NCBI GenBank assembly: GCA_964572225.1
Contig: CAZNFR010000136.1
Coordinates: 1-6,779, forward strand
Length of the DNA stretch: 6,779 nt
Source of the DNA: CAZNFR01 sp964572225
GTDB taxonomy: Bacteria > Bacteroidota > Bacteroidia > Bacteroidales > GCA-2748055
Direction of reading: 5' to 3'
In this document: one piece after another, positions 1 through 4,780 of the stretch
How the letters are laid out: every line of letters begins with the position of its first letter
How positions within the stretch are numbered: position 1 is the first letter of the stretch
Notes under the pieces: model-generated
The model's database searches: none
Seen by the model: only the letters and a program-made list of their open reading frames with translations
What the model was told of the DNA's origin: nothing
Translations under genes and position numbers: made by a program

Positions 1-2007
1 CGGTTTTTTACCCGCGAAACCGCTTTTAAAACCCTGCTCAGTATGGTCCCGACCGTGTACCGCTCTGATTTTGCCGGACTCGAAACCTCCGGGAGCATTG
101 AAATTAACGGTACCGCAAAAGGTAGGATTACCGAGGTGGTAAATCCGGATGTAAACCTAAACCTGATCGTAAAGGACGGCTTCTTATCCTATCCCGATCT
201 TCCTGAATCCGTCGAGGATATCAATATCGACCTGAAGGTCTATTACGATGGCGAGATTGAAGATAATTCGACCGTGAATCTTGAGAATTTCTCGCTGAAA
301 ATTGCCGGAAACCCTGTGGAAGCCCGGTTTTTTGTAAGAACTCCCATTACAGATATGCAGTTGAACGGAGCTGTAAATGCCAATGTAGACCTGAGTACAC
401 TCAAAAATGCGATTCCGGTCGAAGATATGGAACTTACAGGACAGGTGAGGACAAACCTGGAAATGATGGGCAAAATGTCGGATATTGAAAATGAGAATTA
501 CGAAGCATTTAAAGCCGAGGGTATGCTGGAGATCCGGGAGGTTAACCTGAAGGGGGAAAATCTTCCCGTTCCGGTTATGCTGGATCAAACCACCCTGTTT
601 TTCTCTCCTCAGTATGTAAATCTCGAGACATTCAAGGCTCGTTTCGGGAAAAGTGACGTCCAGATGCAGGGCAGATTGGAAAATTTTATCCCTTATGTTT
701 TTACGAATGAGACCCTGAAAGGGGAACTTACCCTCACTTCAGGTCATCTTGATCTAAATGAATTTCTCAGCGGAGAATCAGAGGAAGTTAAAGAGGAGGT
801 ACCCGCCGATACCTCAACCCTCGAGGTGGTCAGTATCCCGGAAAATATCGACTTCAAGTTTCAGGCCTCCCTGGACAAGGTGCTGTATGATAAGCTGGAG
901 CTGGATAACCTGAAAGGACTGATTTGGGCGAGAGATGGGATTCTCAGAATGGATATGCTAAGTATGGAGCTTCTCAGCGGTTCCATGACGGTTAACGGAG
1001 AATACGATTCCCGCGATATTACCTCTCCTCTGGTAGACCTCGATCTGGGCATCAACAACATCGATATTCAATCGGCATTTTACGGGTTTAATACGGTTGA
1101 AAAACTGGTTCCTCTGGCAGAAATGGCCGATGGAAGGGTAAGCGTGCAAATGGAGTATACCAGCTTCCTGGATTCAACCATGATGCCGGTTCTTGAAAGC
1201 ATTGTGGGCAGCGGCGCATTGCAGACAGAATCGGTACGGCTCGAACGGTCCGAAACTTTCACAAAAATCGCCGGTCTTTTAAATAAGCCGGATCTGGCAA
1301 AAGAGCCCATGGAAGACATCAATGCCTACTTCGAGATCAGGGAAGGGAAAATCATGGTGAAACCCTTCGATACCCGATTGGGAGCTACCAAAATTACCAT
1401 TGGAGGGAACCAAAATTTGGATCAGACCATGGATTATAACCTCGATTTCGAGATTCCCCGTGAGTATATGGGCAATGCAGCCAATGATCTTATCGAGGAC
1501 GTGGCTTCACAGGCCGCTGCAAAAGGATTCAATATTGATCCGGGTGAGGATATCAACGTGGCAGTTAAGGTACAGGGGAATTTCGATGATCCGGATATAA
1601 GTCTGGATGTTCGACAAAATCTGGCTAATACCAAACAGCAGGTCAAGGAGGCCGTGAAAGAGAAAGTTGAAGAAGAAATAGAAGCCGTAAAAGAGGAAGT
1701 CCGCGAAAATGTGGACGAAAAAGTGGATGAAATTATGGATGAGGCCCGGAAACAAGCCGACCGGATCAGGGATGAGGCCAAAAAAGCGGGAGAGGACCTG
1801 ATCGGGGAGGCCAAACTGCGGAAAGCCCAACTGATTAAAGAAGCCGGAAGCAATCCTATCAAAAAGGTAGCAGCCGAGAAAACCGGGGATGCCCTGGTGA
1901 AGACTGCCGGGAACAAAGCAAAACAACTCGAAGAGGAAGCAGAAACACAGGCCGGTAAAATTATGAAGGAGGCAGAAAAAAGAGCTGAGGAAATAAAAAA
2001 CAAATAA
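1..2007 (+). CDS. AsmA-family envelope protein, C-terminal part (5' end outside window)
   Basis: The frame is open from the first base, with 14 codons before the first ATG at 43, so this is the last 668 residues of a longer protein. The visible part is a long run of short amphipathic beta-strand segments with repeated patterns such as LNGAVNANVDLS and MTVNGEYDSRD. It is interrupted by an acidic linker at about residues 257-274 and followed by an AsmA C-terminal-like region at about 285-540, including LDFEIPREYMG and the family-like ending VKVQGNFDDPDISLDV. The last 125 or so residues are an almost purely charged/Ala helical tail. AsmA/TamB-type proteins are inner-membrane-anchored periplasmic proteins implicated in lipid transport and outer-membrane homeostasis; the N-terminal anchor expected of the family would lie off the left edge. 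The gene ends 17 bases before a strong terminator and converges on rplS. Family call is good; the cargo and exact paralogue cannot be told. Confidence 0.85.
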   Translation, partial: RFFTRETAFKTLLSMVPTVYRSDFAGLETSGSIEINGTAKGRITEVVNPDVNLNLIVKDGFLSYPDLPESVEDINIDLKVYYDGEIEDNSTVNLENFSLKIAGNPVEARFFVRTPITDMQLNGAVNANVDLSTLKNAIPVEDMELTGQVRTNLEMMGKMSDIENENYEAFKAEGMLEIREVNLKGENLPVPVMLDQTTLFFSPQYVNLETFKARFGKSDVQMQGRLENFIPYVFTNETLKGELTLTSGHLDLNEFLSGESEEVKEEVPADTSTLEVVSIPENIDFKFQASLDKVLYDKLELDNLKGLIWARDGILRMDMLSMELLSGSMTVNGEYDSRDITSPLVDLDLGINNIDIQSAFYGFNTVEKLVPLAEMADGRVSVQMEYTSFLDSTMMPVLESIVGSGALQTESVRLERSETFTKIAGLLNKPDLAKEPMEDINAYFEIREGKIMVKPFDTRLGATKITIGGNQNLDQTMDYNLDFEIPREYMGNAANDLIEDVASQAAAKGFNIDPGEDINVAVKVQGNFDDPDISLDVRQNLANTKQQVKEAVKEKVEEEIEAVKEEVRENVDEKVDEIMDEARKQADRIRDEAKKAGEDLIGEAKLRKAQLIKEAGSNPIKKVAAEKTGDALVKTAGNKAKQLEEEAETQAGKIMKEAEKRAEEIKNK

Positions 2008-2024
2008 AGGATTCAATCCTTCTC

Positions 2025-2059
2025 AAAAAAAAAGGCTGTCCAACCGGACAGCCTTTTTT
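2025..2059. terminator. Bidirectional intrinsic terminator between AsmA gene and rplS
   Basis: A perfect 8-bp GC-rich stem, GGCTGTCC (2034-2041) with GGACAGCC (2046-2053), closes an AACC loop. It is flanked by nine A (2025-2033) and six T (2054-2059), so either strand gives a stem followed by a U-run. It lies in the 69-base gap between two convergent genes, 17 bases past the AsmA stop and 17 bases past the rplS stop, and can serve both. Confidence 0.93.
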
Positions 2060-2076
2060 GAATATAATCGTATAAC

Positions 2077-2424
2077 TTAAAACCTTTTCTCCTGAATTCT
2101 TGCGCGTTTACCGGTCAGAGCGCGGAAATAATAGATTCTCGATCTTCTTACGCGACCCTTTTTGTTTACTTCAATCTTCTCAATAAAGGGGGAGGAAGTC
2201 GGGAAAATTCTTTCAACACCCACGTTACCTGACATCTTTCTCACTGTGAAGGTCTCCGTGTTTCCACTGCCTTTGATTTGAATCACGGTGCCTCTGAACA
2301 TCTGCACCCTCTCCTTGTTTCCTTCGATAATTTTATAGTGAACCGTTATGGTGTCCCCGCTGCTGAAAGCCGGGAAATCGGTTTCTTTCGCAAATTCTTT
2401 TTCTACAACTTTCATTAAGTCCAT
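2077..2424 (-). CDS. rplS: 50S ribosomal protein L19 (bL19)
   Basis: The 115-residue product matches the usual length of L19 and carries its recognisable blocks: GDTITVHYKIIEGNKERVQMFRG (residues 23-45), the TVRKMSGNVGVERIFP segment (about 60-75), the basic VNKKGRVRRSRIYY block and the ending LTGKRARIQEKRF. L19 sits at the interface of the 30S and 50S subunits. The start at 2424 gives MDLMKVV, like the MDLIK start typical of Bacteroidota L19; the ATG three codons later would remove that conserved beginning. There is no Shine-Dalgarno sequence, as is common in this phylum. It has its own promoter and terminator and appears monocistronic here, not within the trmD operon seen in many other bacteria. 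Confidence 0.98.
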   Translation of the reverse strand: MDLMKVVEKEFAKETDFPAFSSGDTITVHYKIIEGNKERVQMFRGTVIQIKGSGNTETFTVRKMSGNVGVERIFPTSSPFIEKIEVNKKGRVRRSRIYYFRALTGKRARIQEKRF

Positions 2425-2451
2425 TGCCGGAAGTATTTAATTGTGTGTCTA

Positions 2452-2466
2452 CCTGTTTTTAACAGG
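2452..2466 (-). promoter_or_regulatory. Small hairpin at the predicted 5' end of the rplS leader
   Basis: On the - strand CCTGTT and AACAGG form a perfect 6-bp stem around an AAA loop. It begins three bases after the -7 element, so it falls at or very near the 5' end of the mRNA and about 27 bases before the start codon. It could protect the 5' end or bind L19 in feedback control; nothing in the sequence decides between these. No U-run follows, so it is not an intrinsic terminator. Confidence 0.5.
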
Positions 2467-2469
2467 CTG

Positions 2470-2500
2470 CAAATGTAGAATAATTTTTTGGTTGAGCCAA
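2470..2500 (-). promoter_or_regulatory. rplS promoter, Bacteroidota type (TTG-N20-TACATTTG)
   Basis: Read on the - strand, TACATTTG (2470-2477) matches the Bacteroidota -7 consensus TAnnTTTG at every fixed position. A TTG (2498-2500, within a T-rich run) lies 20 bases upstream as the -33 element. The predicted transcript starts a few bases downstream, giving a leader of about 40 nt before the rplS ATG. The match is seen directly; activity is inferred from the phylum consensus. Confidence 0.8.
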
Positions 2501-2501
2501 A

Positions 2502-2521
2502 AAATATCGGGGGTATTTCTG
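2502..2521 (-). repeat. Copy 1 of a 20-bp intergenic element (CAGAAATACCCCC core)
   Basis: On the - strand this reads CAGAAATACCCCCGATATTT, matching the + strand at 4451-4470 in 19 of 20 positions. Here it lies immediately upstream of the -33 TTG of the rplS promoter. The one difference (G for T) removes the first base of the -7-like TATATTTG present in the other copy, and the G that should follow is also missing. This copy therefore looks like an upstream element or a decayed promoter. Confidence 0.6.
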
Positions 2522-2563
2522 CTTATTTTCGTGTTTCCCCACTAGTTTTTCAACAATCCCGGA

Positions 2564-4270
2564 TTAGTCTTCCGGAACTCTTAGCTTATCTCCTGTATCC
2601 CTGATCACATCTCTTTTCCATGAATCGGGATATCCCGGTTGATCGGGGAAAGCCGGGTCTCCGTAAGGATTTCTTTCAAATACCCCGTCTTTTTCCTTTT
2701 TCACGTTCCCGTCCATGTATTTCACCAGGAGGAACTGACTAAGATCTTTCCAGTTATCGAACATGATACCTGCTGCCTGATTGGAGTAGGCGGTTAGAAA
2801 ATCGATCGCAGCTTCACGGTCATTTTCCAAAATACTCGCTGCAGCCTGGTCTATTCCGGCAACCTCAGCAGTGAATCTGCTTTCAAGCTTATCCTGCACC
2901 TTCCTAACATCTTCCGACATCAGGTCATAACGAAGGTAACTGAAATTCGACACCAGACTGAAAAGCCAGAAGGCAGAAGTGGGGGAGTAGGTTAGAAGAT
3001 CCCCGTTTCCGGTTTCAAAGCAATGGGGAATATCGGTAATGCTGGAATACATGGGAGCATATACCGTACTGGCGGCATCGTCAACCCCAAACCACAGAAT
3101 GCCGCCAATTTCATCCGGCAACCAGGCCCTGGATTCCGCAACAAAGGAAAAACCGGTTTGCTGGGTAGCCGTGGCTCTTTCATTGCACCAGGTCCCTTCT
3201 TCCCCTTCCACCGACCAGGTAAGGGGCCGCCAGCGATAAGGAAGTCCGAAAGGCCCTGCGCCTGCATCCAGACTCATGTCAAGCTCGGTTCCCTCCAGGT
3301 GATCGCGCATAAATTCCATAAGATCCCGGTTGGATATTTTCCGGTTGGGCTTGATCCATAAGGGCATACGATTGTCCAGTTCATGACCCGAAACATACCC
3401 GAAATACTGGTCCATGCCCTCATGAACATCCTTAAAAAAGGTCCAGACCCGAATCTCGCAATATCGTGCACCCCCAAAATCTACCGGGGCATAGGTGTCA
3501 GAGAAACTGAATTCACTGTCTTTCCCATCAAACCATCCGTATTCCCGGGCCAGTTCTATTACATCCTCTGCATAAACCGTGGTAATCTCCTTTTCAAATA
3601 TCCTGTCCAGATCCCTGGAACTGATCGAAGTTTTATCCTTTTCCAGAGGAAAGGTCCTGATCCTTGCCTGATTGGCATGACCCGATACATATCCGTCGGG
3701 GATCATTCTGGCAACCCATACCGCTCCGGGGTTACCAGCTCCCTTTCCTATCAGTTCCATAATCCAGACCTCCTCAGGATCCGAAATGGAAAAAGACTCC
3801 CCGGAACTGTAATACCCGTGTTCCGCCACCAGTTCTGCCATGATCTTTATGGCTTCCCTCGCATTCCTTGCACGCTGAAGGGTAATGTAAATCAAAGATC
3901 CATAATCGACAATTCCCGTAGGATCAACCAGGGTATCCCTCCCGCCAAATGTGGTCTCCGCAATCGCCAACTGATGCTCGTTCATATTGCCCACTACATT
4001 AAAAGTCTCCTCTGCCTGAGGGATCTCTCCAAGGTATTTGCCTGTATCCCATTCATATACACTAAGCATGGTGCCCGGCTCATGCCTGGCAGCAGGCCAG
4101 TAATACAACTCACCATATAATACATGAGAGTCGGCTGCATAGGTTATCATGGTTGAACCCGTTAGCGATGCCCCCCGCGTAACCAGATAATTGGTACAGG
4201 AAGTACCCTCAATGACAAACAAAAACGTTAACAGGAAAATCCCTGCGAAAATCCTATTGAATCTTTCCAT
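2564..4270 (-). CDS. Secreted C69-family dipeptidase (N-terminal nucleophile cysteine peptidase)
   Basis: The 568-residue product has a short basic start, a hydrophobic segment (about residues 7-20) and then GTSCTNYLVTRGAS, in which Cys25 is the expected N-terminal nucleophile of the C69 family. Further family-like blocks are the ITYAADSH region after the Cys, YEWDTGKYLGEI, GNMNEHQLAIAETTFGGR (94-111), YGSLIYITLQRA and SGHANQARI (196-204). The family hydrolyses dipeptides; the signal sequence implies action outside the cytoplasm. A longer reading frame begins at a TTG at 4300, but that adds only ten residues ahead of the signal peptide and the TTG overlaps a promoter-like element. The ATG at 4270 is preceded by a purine-rich AAAAAAAGG. 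No clear hairpin terminator follows the stop, so some read-through toward rplS is possible. Family call is strong; substrate is unknown. Confidence 0.93.
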   Translation of the reverse strand: MERFNRIFAGIFLLTFLFVIEGTSCTNYLVTRGASLTGSTMITYAADSHVLYGELYYWPAARHEPGTMLSVYEWDTGKYLGEIPQAEETFNVVGNMNEHQLAIAETTFGGRDTLVDPTGIVDYGSLIYITLQRARNAREAIKIMAELVAEHGYYSSGESFSISDPEEVWIMELIGKGAGNPGAVWVARMIPDGYVSGHANQARIRTFPLEKDKTSISSRDLDRIFEKEITTVYAEDVIELAREYGWFDGKDSEFSFSDTYAPVDFGGARYCEIRVWTFFKDVHEGMDQYFGYVSGHELDNRMPLWIKPNRKISNRDLMEFMRDHLEGTELDMSLDAGAGPFGLPYRWRPLTWSVEGEEGTWCNERATATQQTGFSFVAESRAWLPDEIGGILWFGVDDAASTVYAPMYSSITDIPHCFETGNGDLLTYSPTSAFWLFSLVSNFSYLRYDLMSEDVRKVQDKLESRFTAEVAGIDQAAASILENDREAAIDFLTAYSNQAAGIMFDNWKDLSQFLLVKYMDGNVKKEKDGVFERNPYGDPAFPDQPGYPDSWKRDVIRDTGDKLRVPED

Positions 4271-4297
4271 TTTTACCTTTTTTTGAATATAACCCCC

Positions 4298-4305
4298 CAA
4301 AAATA
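4298..4305 (-). promoter_or_regulatory. Candidate -7 element for the C69 dipeptidase gene
   Basis: On the - strand TATTTTTG fits TAnnTTTG and lies about 28 bases before the ATG at 4270, which would leave a leader of roughly 20-25 nt. No TTG is found at the usual 19-20 base spacing; the nearest upstream TTG is only 12 bases away (4318-4320). The assignment therefore rests on the -7 match and position alone. Confidence 0.4.
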
Positions 4306-4441
4306 GTATAATCCTGACAATAAGATAGAGATTTATTAGTTTTTATAACATGGGAAAAGGGTTATCCCTGATAAAAATCATGAATTCCCACTTTTTTTTG
4401 AGAGCACCCCCAAAAAATTTGTTAAAAACTCTTAAAACATA
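4306..4441. other. AT-rich intergenic DNA with no gene
   Basis: This is the left part of the gene-free stretch between the dipeptidase and the alcohol dehydrogenase. I see no reading frame or clear terminator. It contains a C-run followed by AAAAAATTTG (4407-4421) on the + strand, which loosely resembles the promoter at 4459-4471 but lacks the TA of the -7 element. Confidence 0.6.
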
Positions 4442-4471
4442 TTGATTTTTCAGAAATACCCCCTATATTTG
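4442..4471 (+). promoter_or_regulatory. Bacteroidota-type promoter on the + strand (TTG-N19-TATATTTG)
   Basis: TATATTTG (4464-4471) matches the TAnnTTTG -7 consensus exactly, and TTG (4442-4444) lies 19 bases upstream, the expected spacing. It points rightward, away from the dipeptidase and toward a stretch with no open reading frame that ends in a terminator. Both flanking protein genes are on the - strand, so it cannot be driving either of them. Confidence 0.75.
4451..4470 (+). repeat. Copy 2 of the 20-bp intergenic element
   Basis: CAGAAATACCCCCTATATTT matches the - strand of 2502-2521 with one mismatch. Here the element makes up most of the promoter: the C-run abuts the -7 box and the A-rich part lies in the -33/-7 spacer. 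Both copies are intergenic and promoter-proximal. Confidence 0.6.
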
Positions 4472-4504
4472 TAACAGTTATTTGAGAAAAGGATATTATT
4501 AACG

Positions 4505-4536
4505 ATAAAGTAACAATTTTTTAATTCTTACTTTAT
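4505..4536 (+). repeat. Inverted repeat, 9-bp perfect stem
   Basis: ATAAAGTAA (4505-4513) and TTACTTTAT (4528-4536) are perfect reverse complements around a 14-base loop. The stem is A/T-rich and would form in the 5' part of the longer candidate RNA, upstream of the second -7-like element. It could equally be a protein binding site for a dimeric regulator. Confidence 0.5.
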
Positions 4537-4557
4537 TTACGATTGAAAGGAAAAAAT

Positions 4558-4565
4558 TACATTTG
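4558..4565 (+). promoter_or_regulatory. Second + strand -7-like element (TACATTTG)
   Basis: TACATTTG is identical to the rplS -7 element. At 19-base spacing only TTT (4536-4538), not TTG, is found; a TTG occurs too close, 12 bases upstream (4543-4545). It could start a shorter form of the candidate RNA at about 4570, but is weaker evidence than the promoter at 4442-4471. Confidence 0.4.
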
Positions 4566-4576
4566 TAGCGTAAGTT

Positions 4577-4619
4577 GATCATCAAACGAAACAAATTGGC
4601 ATAAAAGTTGTTTATGATC
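4577..4619 (+). repeat. Bulged stem-loop GATCAT...ATGATC in candidate RNA
   Basis: GATCAT (4577-4582) pairs with ATGATC (4614-4619), and AAACAA (4589-4594) pairs with TTGTTT (4608-4613). That leaves a six-base bulge (CAAACG) on the left arm and a 13-base loop. An alternative inner pairing of AAAC (4584-4587) with GTTT (4610-4613) is possible. The interrupted stem looks more like RNA structure than a simple operator. Confidence 0.45.
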
Positions 4620-4654
4620 CTTTAGTGTTAGCTTATAAAGAACATTAAGATAAG

Positions 4655-4692
4655 TAGTTTTAGTTAGTAGTTTAGTTGGTAGTTTTAGTTAG
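4655..4692 (+). repeat. Short tandem repeat, TAGTTTTAGTTAG-type units
   Basis: Three head-to-tail units are seen: TAGTTTTAGTTAG (4655-4667), TAGTTTAGTTGG (4668-4679) and TAGTTTTAGTTAG again (4680-4692), followed by a decayed TAATTTGAG. The first and third units are identical. The array ends about ten bases before the terminator and contains stop codons, so it is non-coding on this strand. Confidence 0.8.
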
Positions 4693-4702
4693 TAATTTGA
4701 GA

Positions 4703-4734
4703 AAAAAGGATTCGCTGGGAAGCGAGTCCTTTTT
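4703..4734. terminator. Intrinsic terminator, best read from the + strand
   Basis: AGGATTCGCT (4707-4716) pairs with AGCGAGTCCT (4721-4730) around GGGA. The stem is extended by flanking A (4703-4706) and T (4731-4734) runs. The one imperfect position (T4711 with G4726) is a tolerated U-G wobble in a + strand transcript but an A-C mismatch in a - strand transcript, favouring + strand use. It also lies about 42 bases past the - strand alcohol dehydrogenase stop and has a U-run in that direction, so it may end both transcripts. Confidence 0.85.
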
Positions 4735-4763
4735 ATTTGGCACAAACTCATAATTAATGTGTC

Positions 4764-4780
4764 GTAATTCAGTGAATTAC
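4764..4780. repeat. 7-bp inverted repeat across the alcohol dehydrogenase stop codon
   Basis: GTAATTC (4764-4770) and GAATTAC (4774-4780) are perfect reverse complements with a three-base AGT loop, and the right arm contains the TAA stop of the - strand gene. It is A/T-rich and has no U-run, so it is not a terminator by itself. It may be incidental or may act as a 3' mRNA structure. Confidence 0.4.

Larger units (their letters stand above)
4476..4734 (+). ncRNA. Candidate small non-coding RNA (approximate 5' end)
   Basis: A promoter at 4442-4471 and an intrinsic terminator at 4703-4734 on the same strand bracket about 260 bases. The only ATG I find (4614-4616) opens just ATG ATC CTT before a stop, so no protein is supported. 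The segment holds two stem-loops (4505-4536 and 4577-4619), a TAGTTTTAGTTAG-type tandem repeat (4655-4692) and the terminator hairpin. A second -7-like element at 4558-4565 could give a shorter form of about 160 nt. I do not recognise a known family. A 6S-type RNA is conceivable by length, but I could not find its long interrupted helix. The 5' end is estimated from the promoter. Confidence 0.5.

Noticed and set aside
1434..2003. Open frames of 189 and 169 codons on the - strand opposite the AsmA tail
   Set aside because: They are Ser/Phe/Leu-rich shadows of the Glu/Lys/Ala-rich helical tail, as expected from reverse-complementing GAA/AAA/GCC codons.
2509..2521. Copy 1 of the CAGAAATACCCCC element as an active promoter in its own right
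   Set aside because: The following bases GATATTTT lack both the initial T and the terminal G of the -7 consensus, while a full match exists just downstream for rplS.
3383..4120. Open frame of 245 codons on the + strand inside the dipeptidase gene
   Set aside because: It is antisense to a clear C69 family gene, has no family-like content, and is explained by the codon composition of the opposite strand.
4407..4421. C-run plus AAAAAATTTG as a further + strand promoter
   Set aside because: The TA of the -7 consensus is missing (AAAATTTG), so the match is too weak to call.
4614..4625. ATG within the candidate RNA as the start of a small peptide
   Set aside because: It reads only three codons (ATG ATC CTT) before TAG, so no peptide gene is supported.
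4655..4692. Tandem repeat considered as a CRISPR-like array
   Set aside because: The units are only 12-13 bases, directly adjacent with no spacers, and no cas genes are nearby.
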